This document shows positions 1 through 8,136 of a DNA stretch of 64,000 nucleotides, in pieces. A model generated the notes under the pieces. The model was not told the origin of the DNA. It saw only the letters and a program-made list of their open reading frames with translations, and ran no database searches. The position numbers were made by a program, and so were the translations under genes. How positions within the stretch are numbered: position 1 is the stretch's first letter; the number at the start of each line of letters is the position of its first letter. Origin of the DNA: JBAZYV01 sp041658345 (GTDB lineage Bacteria; Patescibacteriota; Gracilibacteria; UBA1369; 2-02-FULL-48-14); the NCBI GenBank assembly GCA_041658345.1, contig JBBAAK010000003.1:67631-131630 (forward strand), written 5' to 3'.

Positions 1-1053
1 ATCGCAATCGATACAAAAAATGAGTATGTGCTTTTTATGAACAATCCGGAGTACGAAAAGTTCGAGGAGCCAAATAAGCGAATCAAAAAAGTGCTTGTGA
101 ACGCTCATCATTATTCACTAAAAGAGCAGGTTTCTTATCTTTTTGCAATTTATCGCGCCAGGCTGGACATTATGCATTTTACCCATTTTAATGCGCCGAT
201 TTTTTACAAAAAAAGGAGTGTTGTAACTATTCACGATTTAACGCTTTCATTTTTCCCTGGCAAAAAAATGAACTCTTGGTTTTATCGCACCGCTTATAAT
301 TTGGTACTTAAGTCCGCAGTCAATCATTCAAAAAAAGTGATTGCCGTTTCCGAAAATACAAAATCCGATTTGATCGATATTGTGCATGTTAACCCGGGGA
401 AGGTGGAGGTGATTTACGAGGGCGTTGGCGAAAAATTTACTCCGCGTGCAAATAAGGAAGAGCTTCTGACGGTTGTAAAAAAGTACGGCATCAATAAGGA
501 TTTTTTGCTTTATACCGGCGTGTGGAGGGGGCACAAAAATTTAGTCAATCTAATTAAGGCGTTTGCAATTTTGCGTGAAGGCCCCGAGGGCTTGGACCTT
601 TCGCTTGTAATCACCGGTGAGGAAGATCCTTATTATCCTGAGGTTAAACGTACTGTTAACGAGCTTGGGCTTGAACATAATGTAATTTATACGGGCATGG
701 TGCCGGAGGATGAACTTGTGGCCCTTTATCAGAGCGCAAAAATTTATGTTTTCCCTTCTCTTTATGAAGGATTTGGCTTGCCTCCACTTGAAGCTATGAG
801 GTGTGGAACGCCGGTTGTGGCATCAAAAACTTCTTGTATCCCGGAGATTTGTGGCGAAAATAATGCGATTTATTTTGATCCTTACGACCCGGAAGATATC
901 GCAAATAGCTTGAGGCGAGTTTTGCTGGATGAGGGTCTGCAAGAGGAGCTACGTGGCTATGGGCTAAAGCACAGTCTCTCTTTTTCTTGGGAGAAAATGG
1001 CGGAAAGAACTTTGGGCGTGTATAATGAGGTCCTCGATAAAAAGATCAAATGA
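1..1053 (+). CDS. Glycosyltransferase, GT4 family (5' end outside window)
   Basis: The reading frame is open from base 1, so the first residues seen (IAIDTKNEYVLF) belong to a protein that starts upstream; a GTG at 28 is internal. About 350 residues are visible. A Rossmann-type GT-B C-terminal domain is shown by YTGVWRGHKNL (nucleotides ~515-550) and by the E-x7-E nucleotide-sugar motif in YEGFGLPPLEAM (~nt 763-798), followed by GTPVVAS. Family knowledge: GT4 enzymes transfer a sugar from a nucleotide donor in the cytoplasm, usually for surface glycans. The acceptor cannot be read from sequence. The stop overlaps the next start (ATGA), so the two genes are translationally coupled. Confidence 0.88.
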   Translation: MAIDTKNEYVLFMNNPEYEKFEEPNKRIKKVLVNAHHYSLKEQVSYLFAIYRARLDIMHFTHFNAPIFYKKRSVVTIHDLTLSFFPGKKMNSWFYRTAYNLVLKSAVNHSKKVIAVSENTKSDLIDIVHVNPGKVEVIYEGVGEKFTPRANKEELLTVVKKYGINKDFLLYTGVWRGHKNLVNLIKAFAILREGPEGLDLSLVITGEEDPYYPEVKRTVNELGLEHNVIYTGMVPEDELVALYQSAKIYVFPSLYEGFGLPPLEAMRCGTPVVASKTSCIPEICGENNAIYFDPYDPEDIANSLRRVLLDEGLQEELRGYGLKHSLSFSWEKMAERTLGVYNEVLDKKIK

Positions 1054-1355
1054 ATGATTTTGTACACTTTAAAGATTTGATTCCAAAGGCGATTGCTCAC
1101 TACAAATTGGAGCGTGAGGCGCGTGCTGCTTTGATTTGTTGTCGTTTCCGTGAGCTTTCCCCGAGCATTGTTGGACGAGATGTAACCGCGAATGTAAAAC
1201 CAAAGTTTTTTAAGAATGGCACTTTGATTGTGAGCGTCCCTTCCAGTATTTGGGCGCAACGAGTTTACGTGCACCGCCATGAACTTTTGCTAAAGATGAA
1301 CCTTGGCCTGGACAAGGCTTGGGTGAACGATATTAGGACGTATGTGGAGGGGTAA
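1050..1355 (+). CDS. DUF721 (DciA-like) protein
   Basis: 101 aa. The segment from IVGRDVTANVKPKFFKNG to the LNLGLDKAWVNDIRTYV-like end follows the DUF721 pattern: W/I-V-G, a basic strand, then 'g.L.V.v.sS.WAqr'. In other bacteria DUF721/DciA proteins load the replicative helicase; whether this short copy does so is inference. The start overlaps the upstream stop by 4 bp. No Shine-Dalgarno is visible. Confidence 0.6.
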   Translation: MNDFVHFKDLIPKAIAHYKLEREARAALICCRFRELSPSIVGRDVTANVKPKFFKNGTLIVSVPSSIWAQRVYVHRHELLLKMNLGLDKAWVNDIRTYVEG

Positions 1356-1379
1356 ATGTTGATTTTTTAATCGTATAGT

Positions 1380-2414
1380 ATGGAAACTGGCGAGCAAACT
1401 GCCCCGTTGGAATCCCCACTCACACCAAAGGCTCCAGAAGTCCCTGAATTGGGTGAGGTCATGGCGTTTTTCAACATGATTGTTGAGGGAGTACTTAATC
1501 CTTGTGAGATTCCTGATTCTGCTAAGTTTATTGATCAAATTGTTAAAGGTGTGCGTGATGCCATCCCCGGTCCAACTGAAAAACAATTAATGGCTTGGTG
1601 CCATTCCTTTCTTGATACGGATGGTTGTTTAGGAATTTTGGCGAGAAAATATGACATTGATGAGGCTTTTTCTTTTGCGCAAGCGTGCCTCACAGCTAAA
1701 AGTCATCCTAATCCCCATAATCTTTTGGTGGAGTTTTTAATACATGTGCGACGGTTGCCAAGGGGTACGCGACCAGAGTCTGTTACAAGCCCTATACCAT
1801 GCAGTCAGCTAATTCTTAAATGTAATGCTACAAATTCTTTTGCAGATAGCTCTAAAAGATGGAAGAAGCCTGCCAATAAAAAATTCAAAGCCCAATTGGA
1901 TGATGCGGTCCGTTGTCCTATTGAGGGTGGTAAAGCCAGTAAGGAGCAGATTGCCGGTGTATTTAGCCGTATTGCAGTTGATAGTTGCGTGGAGATGCTC
2001 CGACTTACGGATGCCGATTCCGCCTTTTTATATGGGATTAATCTTTTAGATGACCTTGGGGCTTTTAACATTGATCCTGTTCTGTTTTTGGAAGCGAGTG
2101 GAATTTATCCTGTTCCAGCCGATACACCAGAAAATGAACGCGCCGTACGTGAAGGTGTTGGCCGTGCCGTTTATGAAGTGATTTTAAAACTTTGGCGTTT
2201 CCGTTTGGCTTTAGTGCTAGCGTGTAAAGACGTCTTGCCTAAGGATGAATTACAAAGGCTTTTACATAGTGGGTTTTATCAACATCAGCCCGATGCAAAC
2301 CTGTTCCTTGTGACCTTTGATGTATTTTGTGCCAAGCTTAAAGCGGTGGGGAAAGTCCAAGATCCTGCTGGGTTTTTGCGCGAAAAAGGCGTTGATTTGT
2401 CACAATGGGTTTAA
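1380..2414 (+). CDS. Hypothetical protein, 344 aa
   Basis: I do not recognise a family. The N terminus is proline/glutamate-rich (first ~25 residues). The rest looks globular and mostly helical, with no signal peptide and no membrane segment, so it is probably cytoplasmic. A TATAGT hexamer directly abuts the ATG. The protein resembles in style (length, helical, soluble, no motif) the unknown proteins at 8137 and 13000, but I see no clear sequence identity with them. Two palindromic repeats follow the stop. Confidence 0.6.
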   Translation: METGEQTAPLESPLTPKAPEVPELGEVMAFFNMIVEGVLNPCEIPDSAKFIDQIVKGVRDAIPGPTEKQLMAWCHSFLDTDGCLGILARKYDIDEAFSFAQACLTAKSHPNPHNLLVEFLIHVRRLPRGTRPESVTSPIPCSQLILKCNATNSFADSSKRWKKPANKKFKAQLDDAVRCPIEGGKASKEQIAGVFSRIAVDSCVEMLRLTDADSAFLYGINLLDDLGAFNIDPVLFLEASGIYPVPADTPENERAVREGVGRAVYEVILKLWRFRLALVLACKDVLPKDELQRLLHSGFYQHQPDANLFLVTFDVFCAKLKAVGKVQDPAGFLREKGVDLSQWV

Positions 2415-2472
2415 TGTTGGCGTCCATGTTGATGGCCTGCGTGGCGAGACGGTCTTGCGCCGTCTCCCAGAT

Positions 2473-2529
2473 GTGGTGAAATTCACTCTCGAGAGTTTGC
2501 GCGTCAACAAATCGTAATTTTGTGAAGAC
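2473..2529. repeat. Dispersed palindromic repeat, copy R1
   Basis: Contains TTCACTCTCGAGAGT (from 2482), then GCGTCAACAAATCGTAATTTTGTGAAG. The right part matches R3 almost base for base. Only the inner 6 bp of the palindrome pair in this copy. It sits about 60 bp after the stop at 2414. Confidence 0.7.
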
Positions 2530-2530
2530 T

Positions 2531-2602
2531 TGACGTGTGGAAATATGTTTTGCAGTTCACTCTCGAGAGTGAATTCGACGACAAATTGTATTTTTGTGAA
2601 GG
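2531..2602. repeat. Dispersed palindromic repeat, copy R2
   Basis: Begins TGACGTGTGGAAATATGTTT as in R3, carries the perfect 18-bp palindrome TTCACTCTCGAGAGTGAA at 2556-2573, and ends ATTTTTGTGAAG. Its centre lies 74 bp from that of R1. With R3 and R4 it defines a ~70-bp family of intergenic repeats. Confidence 0.75.
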
Positions 2603-2696
2603 GTTGTTTGCGCAATAGTGACGCTGAGAGTGCGGGCGAGTAAGCGCTTCAAAGTGCACGTTTTTGGCTTTAAATGCGACTTCCGAGTCTTTTAGC

Positions 2697-2724
2697 TTGA
2701 CAATTTTGGGACTCTAACTAAAAT
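2697..2724 (+). promoter_or_regulatory. Sigma70-type promoter of rpsP
   Basis: Perfect -35 TTGACA (2697-2702), 16-bp spacer, -10 TAAAAT (2719-2724). Predicted transcription start is near 2731, giving a ~20-nt leader before the GTG at 2752. Confidence 0.7.
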
Positions 2725-2751
2725 CGTAACGCTATTTAACCTAACTTCTCT

Positions 2752-3153
2752 GTGCTCGTAATCCGCTTAACCCGTATTGGAAAGACTAACGAACCTGCTT
2801 ATCGCATAGTTGTTGCCGAAAAAGCACGTGCCGTTAAAGGATCTTTCTTAGAACTTATTGGATTCTACAATCCATCTGAACGCAAGAATGTTGAATTTAA
2901 AAAAGACCGTGTGGAGTTTTGGATCGGACATGGGGCCAGACCGTCCGACACCGTTGCATCTTTGTTTAAAGCAAAGGGCATGACCGGTATGGAAAAGTTT
3001 ATTGCTCCAAGAGATCTAAAACGCAAGAAGAAGAAAGCCGGCCCAGAAGAAAAGGCTGAAGCACCAGTCAGCGTGGCTCCGGTCGCCGAAGCTCCGGTTA
3101 GTGAGGCTCCATCTACAGTTGCTCCTGCTACCGACGAGGTAGCTCCTCAATAA
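2752..3153 (+). CDS. rpsP: 30S ribosomal protein S16
   Basis: 133 aa. The GTG start gives MLVIRLTRIGKTNEPAYRIV, the conserved beginning of S16, and FYNPSE and WIGHGARPSDTV also match the family. The S16 core ends near residue 85. A Lys-rich stretch and an Ala/Pro/Val/Glu tail (repeated AP-V/E-S units, residues ~100-133) follow and are longer than in typical S16. Its own promoter lies just upstream and khpA follows 25 bp downstream, a common bacterial order. Weak CGTTA/TAACG hairpin plus six T (3156-3176) sits between the two genes. Confidence 0.97.
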   Translation: MLVIRLTRIGKTNEPAYRIVVAEKARAVKGSFLELIGFYNPSERKNVEFKKDRVEFWIGHGARPSDTVASLFKAKGMTGMEKFIAPRDLKRKKKKAGPEEKAEAPVSVAPVAEAPVSEAPSTVAPATDEVAPQ

Positions 3154-3178
3154 ATCGTTATTTTCTAACGTTTTTTCT

Positions 3179-3448
3179 ATGCCATCTGATTTAACAGGGA
3201 CGGTTGCTCGAGATTTTATCGAGTATATAGTTACTAAAATTGTTGGGTTCCCGGATGATGTTGTGGTCACGCAGACTGTTGATGACCTCGGTGTTTTGAT
3301 CACTTTAAAGGTGAACAAGGAAGATATGGGTAAAATTATTGGAAAATCAGGACAAACGGCAAAGGCGCTCCGCGTACTACTACGCATGATGGGTTCCAAA
3401 GCGGAAGCTCGCTATAATCTAAAAATTGTTGAGCCGGAAGGAATGTAG
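3179..3448 (+). CDS. khpA: KH-domain RNA-binding protein KhpA
   Basis: 89 aa, the usual KhpA length. The GxxG loop is in GKIIGKSGQTAKALR (residues ~51-65). KhpA proteins bind RNA and in some bacteria act with KhpB in cell elongation and sRNA biology. The position directly after rpsP is the conserved one. No Shine-Dalgarno is visible; TAACGT lies seven bases before the ATG. Confidence 0.92.
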   Translation: MPSDLTGTVARDFIEYIVTKIVGFPDDVVVTQTVDDLGVLITLKVNKEDMGKIIGKSGQTAKALRVLLRMMGSKAEARYNLKIVEPEGM

Positions 3449-3466
3449 GTGTAATATCTTTTTGCC

Positions 3467-3862
3467 ATGAATATTCTCCCATTTATTATCGCCACTGTTT
3501 CCGAGGGTTCCATTTTGGACGTTGCTCAAAGTTATAACGCTATGGAAGTTATAAATAGGGCGATTGCATACGCCATTATCGTGGCTGGATTTTTGAGTGT
3601 GGTGTTTATTTTCTTCGGAGGTATATCTTTTATTTTGTCCGGCGGAGATGACGGAAAAATCAAACAAGCCGTATCCACGATTCGTTATGCAATCATCGGG
3701 CTTATAGTTACTTTGCTTTCCGTGGTGATTGTTGGATTTGTGGGAAGTGCACTTGGTCTAAACGTGATTGAATACATAAATTTGGGTGAGATTTTTGATC
3801 TCATCTCCAATGTTACAACGCAAAATGCCGGTCTTGGTTCCGGTACTAGCTCGCTTGACTGA
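3467..3862 (+). CDS. TrbC/VirB2-like pilin-type membrane protein
   Basis: 131 aa with two hydrophobic segments (residues ~32-58 and ~72-100) separated by the short polar turn SGGDDGKIKQ. This hairpin with a GG-D/E-xxK turn is the pattern of VirB2/TrbC-type small membrane proteins that are frequent in CPR genomes. The N terminus up to ~residue 20 may be a signal segment. TATCTT (3455-3460) lies six bases before the ATG. The 3' end overlaps the convergent gene by 17 bp. Function as a secretion or pilus subunit is inference, as no other T4SS gene is nearby. Confidence 0.6.
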   Translation: MNILPFIIATVSEGSILDVAQSYNAMEVINRAIAYAIIVAGFLSVVFIFFGGISFILSGGDDGKIKQAVSTIRYAIIGLIVTLLSVVIVGFVGSALGLNVIEYINLGEIFDLISNVTTQNAGLGSGTSSLD

Positions 3863-4316
3863 TTGTGAGGGTACGTCCTTGGTCACGCAGGTTTTCCCAA
3901 TCGTAACTAAATGCGAAGTTTTCTAGTGCGCGAACCATCGCTCCATAAATATGCCAAGGAGTTGCTTTTTGAAATAAGAAAGCATTGCCCTCTTCCGCTA
4001 CCGGATTGTAGTTTTGTGCTTCTTTATGCAGGCCGTTTAGCATTACCGGGACAATCCCGCGATCTGCAATCATAGAAAATTCGCTCGGCAAATGAGACCC
4101 CAAAATAATCCAGATGTGGGCTTCTTCCATGGCTTCTTCTGCAGAAAATACGTGTGGAAACGCTTTGGCTCCAACGCCAATCACCCTAAAACGTGCATCC
4201 AGCTCCTCTATGCCCGGCAATAAACTTTCCACTAATTTTGGGTCGGCCCCACGAACGTCCAATATAACATGTGGGATTCTTATTTTGAGTTTTAATTGCG
4301 GTTTTGTTTTTGCCAT
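3846..4316 (-). CDS. Hypothetical protein, 156 aa
   Basis: No family recognised. I chose the ATG giving MAKTKPQLKLKIRIPHVILD, because TACAAT (a -10-like hexamer on this strand) lies ~20-25 bp upstream; an in-frame ATG ten codons earlier is possible. Alternating beta and alpha segments (FRVIGVGAKAF, HIWIILGSHLPSEF, GIVPVMLNG) suggest a Rossmann-like fold such as half of a GT-B glycosyltransferase, but this is only an impression. Confidence 0.6.
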   Translation of the reverse strand: MAKTKPQLKLKIRIPHVILDVRGADPKLVESLLPGIEELDARFRVIGVGAKAFPHVFSAEEAMEEAHIWIILGSHLPSEFSMIADRGIVPVMLNGLHKEAQNYNPVAEEGNAFLFQKATPWHIYGAMVRALENFAFSYDWENLRDQGRTLTISQAS

Positions 4317-4356
4317 ACTTTTTAAGCGATTTGTTAATTGTATCACTTTTTTAAGG

Positions 4357-4385
4357 TTGTTTCAAGGATGTTTAGCGACTAATCT
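4357..4385 (+). promoter_or_regulatory. Promoter of the 5'-3' exonuclease gene (leaderless type)
   Basis: TTGTTT (4357-4362), 17-bp spacer, TAATCT (4380-4385), then six bases to the ATG at 4392, so the mRNA would start at or next to the start codon. Confidence 0.5.
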
Positions 4386-4391
4386 TCATCC

Positions 4392-5318
4392 ATGCAGACT
4401 TTTGTTCTTATTGATGGCAATGCGATTGTGCATAGGTGTTACCATGCCGTGCCTCCAACTTTGACCGCTCCGGATGGCACGCCGGTGAATGCCGTTTATG
4501 GTTTTACCAGTATTTTGCTTGGCATTTTGGAGGTTGAAAAGCCCGATTATTTGGCGGTTGCGTTTGATATGAAAGGGCCTACATTCCGCCATGCCGAGTT
4601 TGCCGATTACAAGGCCACTCGTGTGAAAACGGATGATGCTTTAATAGTGCAGTTTCCTTTGGTTAAGGAGGTTTTGAAGTCTTTTTCCGTACCAATTTTT
4701 GAAAAACCCGGGCTTGAGGCGGACGACTATCTTGGGATTGTTTCTCATGAGCTTAAAGAAAGACTGCCGGATTTACAGATATTAATTGTTACCGGGGACC
4801 AAGATGCCCTGCAACTCGTGGATGAGCAGGTGTGGGTTGTGGCGCCCGTGAGTGGTTATACAAAGGTAATCCGTTATGATAGGACTCTGGTGCACCAAAA
4901 ACTTGGGGTTTGGCCGGAACAAGTCGCCGACTTTAAAGGCTTGAGGGGAGATAGTAGTGATAATTTGCCGGGAGTGCCTGGCATTGGAGAGAAAACTGCG
5001 GTTAAGTTGCTGGAGCAATTTAATAGTGTGGAAAATCTTTATGAGCACCTCGAGGAAGTTTTGCCCGAGCGGATTCGGGCCCTGCTTATAGAACACAAGG
5101 ATCAGGCGTTTTTATGTAAAAAAATGGCGACTATTCTTAAAAAGGACGGCGATTTGGATCTTAGTTTGGATGACTGCGCCGTACACAATTTTGATATAGA
5201 AAAAGTGCGTGACTTGTTTTTGAAATTTGCTTTTAAGTCTTTATTGGTGCGTACGGAAAAATTAAATCTGGCATGGGAAAAGAAGCGGGGGAATGGCGCG
5301 CAAATTAGTTTGTTTTAG
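4392..5318 (+). CDS. Stand-alone 5'-3' exonuclease (Pol I N-terminal type) with clamp-binding tail
   Basis: 308 aa; covers only the exonuclease part of DNA polymerase I. LIDGNAIVHRCYHA at the N terminus, YKATR (~74), EADDYLG (~114), TGDQDALQLV (~139) and GLRGDSSDNLPGVPGIGEKTA (~187) carry the metal-binding Asp/Glu residues and the helix-hairpin-helix. The expected role is removal of RNA primers and flap processing. The last residues are QISLF, matching the bacterial beta-clamp-binding consensus (Q-L-x-L-F type), suggesting recruitment to DnaN, which is encoded at 20741. No polymerase domain follows. Confidence 0.92.
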   Translation: MQTFVLIDGNAIVHRCYHAVPPTLTAPDGTPVNAVYGFTSILLGILEVEKPDYLAVAFDMKGPTFRHAEFADYKATRVKTDDALIVQFPLVKEVLKSFSVPIFEKPGLEADDYLGIVSHELKERLPDLQILIVTGDQDALQLVDEQVWVVAPVSGYTKVIRYDRTLVHQKLGVWPEQVADFKGLRGDSSDNLPGVPGIGEKTAVKLLEQFNSVENLYEHLEEVLPERIRALLIEHKDQAFLCKKMATILKKDGDLDLSLDDCAVHNFDIEKVRDLFLKFAFKSLLVRTEKLNLAWEKKRGNGAQISLF

Positions 5319-5608
5319 CCCGCCTTTAATCTGGTGTTTTGTGAGTGGCGTACACAAAATTTGTTCATAGCTCTTTGCATGCACAAAGGCTTTGTTCAGC
5401 GAGTTTTTGGGAGGGGCGTTGCTTATGCGACGGTTTTTGGCTTTAGCAAGCCCGATTTTTTTAATCAAGATTTTTGGCGATTTGGAGCTTTTTTAAGCTG
5501 TTAAAATTGTATAAAAATTTGAGTCAACCTTTAAAGATTGGCTTTCTTAAGCGGATTTTTGAATTACATTCTCTTGAAATCCTTTTTTTGGTGGTTTAAA
5601 GTCTTGCC
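5319..5608. other. Intergenic region before ftsA with weak hairpins
   Basis: 290 bp without a gene. It has a hairpin TTTTGTG/CACAAAA (5337-5359) followed by TTTG, which could be a weak terminator of the exonuclease gene, an AGCTT-TTTT-AAGCT hairpin near 5488, and the ftsA promoter at the right end. Nothing else is seen. Confidence 0.45.
5574..5602 (+). promoter_or_regulatory. ftsA promoter (leaderless type)
   Basis: -35 TTGAAA (5574-5579), exact 17-bp spacer, -10 TAAAGT (5597-5602), six bases, then ATG at 5609. This geometry predicts transcription beginning at the start codon. Confidence 0.65.
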
Positions 5609-6853
5609 ATGCCAAAACATCGAATTATAGTTGGTCTTGACGTTGGAAATTCAAAAATCCGCGTGGCGATTGCCGTTATGGACGAGGGAAGTGCGCTCCC
5701 AAATATAATTGGGGTAGGCGTTTCTCCTTCCGGAGGGCTACGCAAAGGTAATATTATTGATGTGGAAGAAGTTGTTTCAAATATTTCTTCCGCCCTTGAA
5801 GATGCAGAGAGAATGGCCGGCGAGCCGGTCCACAATGTGTTTTTGGGGATTTCCGGAGATCATATCTCTTCCATGGACAGCAAGGGAGTTATTGCTATTT
5901 CACACACAGGTAATGAAATTATTGAAGATGATGTAGACCGCGTACTTGAAGCGGCCCAGGCCGTTGCCATTCCAAACAATCGTCGTATTTTAAGAATCAT
6001 CCCAAAGGGCTTTACCGTGGACGAACAAACCGGCATTAAGTACCCCGTTGGAATGACGGGCATTCGTCTTGAAGTGCTTGCCCACCTTGTTACTGGGCTT
6101 GTGCCTGCAGTTAAAAATATAGAAAAATGTGTGCATCAAGCCGGAGTTGATATTAACGATATAATTCCTTGCGGACTTGCGGCTTCAGAAGCAGTTATAA
6201 GCAAACGACAAAAAGAACTTGGCGTGGTGGTGATTGATGTTGGCGCTGGTGGCACAAATGTTGCGGTTTTTGAAGAAGGAACTGTTTTACACACGGCCTC
6301 TTTGCCTGTTGGCGGAGACAATGTTACAAATGACATAGCTATTGGACTTAGGACCTCAATAGACACTGCCGATAAGATTAAAATTGAGTATGGTTCTTGT
6401 ATTCCGGAAGACATTCACGATAGAGAGACCATCGACCTTTCTTTGCTTTCTAAGATAGATACGCAAACCGTTTCCAAGAAACAACTTGCTGAGATTATCC
6501 AGGCCAGATATCACGAGATTTTTGCCATGGTTAAAGATGAACTTGCCAAAATACAGCGCGATGGGATGCTCCCTGCAGGAGCAATTTTGTGTGGGGCGGC
6601 GGTTAAGATGCCAGGCGTTATTGATTTGGCCCGCGAGGTATTAAATTTACCTGTTCAAATTGGTTTTCCAACAAATTACGAAGGCGTGGTTGATAAAATT
6701 GAAGATCCTGCCTATGCAAGTGTTATAGGTCTAACAATTTGGGGGTCCAGATTCCAAGGCGAAGGCTATTCACTAAATTTGGATTTTAAGAATTTCTCTG
6801 TAGATAAAATGACCCAAGGGCTCAAGAACTGGTTCCGAGGTCTTCTTCCTTAA
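5609..6853 (+). CDS. ftsA: Cell division protein FtsA
   Basis: 414 aa, usual length. Actin-fold motifs: IVGLDVGNSKIRVAIA (phosphate 1, residues ~7-22), VIDVGAGGTNVAVFEEG (phosphate 2, ~209), GAILCGAAVKMPGVIDLA (adenosine, ~325). The C terminus (DKMTQGLKNWFRGLLP) is an amphipathic helix that would attach FtsA to the membrane and so tether FtsZ. ftsZ follows 18 bp downstream on the same strand. The upstream promoter places the start codon at the transcript 5' end. Confidence 0.97.
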   Translation: MPKHRIIVGLDVGNSKIRVAIAVMDEGSALPNIIGVGVSPSGGLRKGNIIDVEEVVSNISSALEDAERMAGEPVHNVFLGISGDHISSMDSKGVIAISHTGNEIIEDDVDRVLEAAQAVAIPNNRRILRIIPKGFTVDEQTGIKYPVGMTGIRLEVLAHLVTGLVPAVKNIEKCVHQAGVDINDIIPCGLAASEAVISKRQKELGVVVIDVGAGGTNVAVFEEGTVLHTASLPVGGDNVTNDIAIGLRTSIDTADKIKIEYGSCIPEDIHDRETIDLSLLSKIDTQTVSKKQLAEIIQARYHEIFAMVKDELAKIQRDGMLPAGAILCGAAVKMPGVIDLAREVLNLPVQIGFPTNYEGVVDKIEDPAYASVIGLTIWGSRFQGEGYSLNLDFKNFSVDKMTQGLKNWFRGLLP

Positions 6854-6871
6854 TCTCTTATCTTTTTTATT

Positions 6872-8092
6872 ATGACTAATCAGTCTCAACAACAACAGGA
6901 TGACGCCCTCAAGACTTTGTTTTCACACGCAAAACAGCGTAGTAAAAACTTTGAGGTAACTCCTTCTGATGTTACTCCAGTTGCGCGCATTAAAGTTATG
7001 GGTGTGGGTGGAGGAGGAGGAAATGCTCTTAACAGGATGATCAAGTCCAATATTAAGGGTATTGATTTTATTGGTGTGAATACAGACGCGCAGGCGCTCT
7101 ACCATAGCGAGGCCAGTGTTAAAATCAATATTGGTAAAGCTACAACTCGTGGTCTTGGGGCCGGAAGCCATCCGGAAATCGGGCGCCAAGCGGCAGAAGA
7201 ATCTGCTGAAGAAATCAAACAAGCATTAGATGGAACAGAAATGTTGTTTATCACCTGTGGACTTGGAGGCGGAACGGGCACGGGAGCTGCGCCAGTTATT
7301 GCGGAAATTGCTCGTGATATGGGTATTTTGACCGTTGCCGTTGTTACAAAACCGTTCACTTTTGAAGGCCACCGTCGTCGCACACAAGCTGAGGAAGGTC
7401 TAGAAAATCTTAAGAACAAAGTTGATACCTTAATTACAATTCCGAATGATAAGATTTTGTCTTTAATCGACAAAAAGACCCCTCTTACGGAAGCGTTTAC
7501 GGTTGTGGATGACGTGCTTCGCCAAGGTGTGCAGGGCATTTCTGATCTTATCACCGTGCACGGAATGATTAATGTGGATTTCGCGGACGTAAAAGCAATT
7601 ATGGAAAATGCTGGAAGCGCTCTTATGGGAATCGGTTATGGAACAGGAGAAAATCGTGCTACCGAAGCTGCTCGTGCGGCGGTTGAAAGTCCTCTTCTTG
7701 AACTTGATATTCAGGGGGCAAAGGGAATTTTGTTCAACATTACGGGCGGAAGCGATCTATCTATGTTTGAGGTTGATGAAGCTGCTCGTATTATTACGGA
7801 GGCTGCAGATCCGGAAGCCAACATTATCTTTGGAGCCGTTATTAACGATTCTTACACTGGAGAGATTAAAATCACTGTTGTGGCCACCGGTTTTGATGAC
7901 ATAAAGCGTGGCGTTTCAATCACTCGTCCACTTGGCGAATTTAAGCCTGTGGGAGCTCCTGCTCGAACGATGTCTCAACAAATGGACTCCAGGCCTATTT
8001 CCACTCCTTCTATGCCAGCAATGCCTACAGCAGACGATGGCGGTAGCGAGTACGACATTCCTGCGTTCATTAGACAGAAGATGCAAAAGTAA
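6872..8092 (+). CDS. ftsZ: Cell division protein FtsZ
   Basis: 406 aa. GTP-binding signature GGGTGTGAAPVIAE (~residues 131-144), N-terminal GVGGGGGNALNRM, and T7 synergy loop NVDFADVKAIMENAG, which activates GTP hydrolysis. A flexible linker from ~330 and a conserved C-terminal peptide EYDIPAFIRQK, the docking site for FtsA, complete the protein. It forms the division ring with the neighbouring FtsA. No ftsQ or mur genes are adjacent, so the dcw cluster is reduced here to ftsA-ftsZ. Confidence 0.98.
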   Translation: MTNQSQQQQDDALKTLFSHAKQRSKNFEVTPSDVTPVARIKVMGVGGGGGNALNRMIKSNIKGIDFIGVNTDAQALYHSEASVKINIGKATTRGLGAGSHPEIGRQAAEESAEEIKQALDGTEMLFITCGLGGGTGTGAAPVIAEIARDMGILTVAVVTKPFTFEGHRRRTQAEEGLENLKNKVDTLITIPNDKILSLIDKKTPLTEAFTVVDDVLRQGVQGISDLITVHGMINVDFADVKAIMENAGSALMGIGYGTGENRATEAARAAVESPLLELDIQGAKGILFNITGGSDLSMFEVDEAARIITEAADPEANIIFGAVINDSYTGEIKITVVATGFDDIKRGVSITRPLGEFKPVGAPARTMSQQMDSRPISTPSMPAMPTADDGGSEYDIPAFIRQKMQK

Positions 8093-8136
8093 AGAGGGCG
8101 GACTTGTGATGGAATTTATTTTTAATTTTATTTGCT

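Noticed and set aside
28..30. GTG at 28 as the true start of the glycosyltransferase
   Set aside because: The frame is open to base 1 and the residues before it continue the domain.
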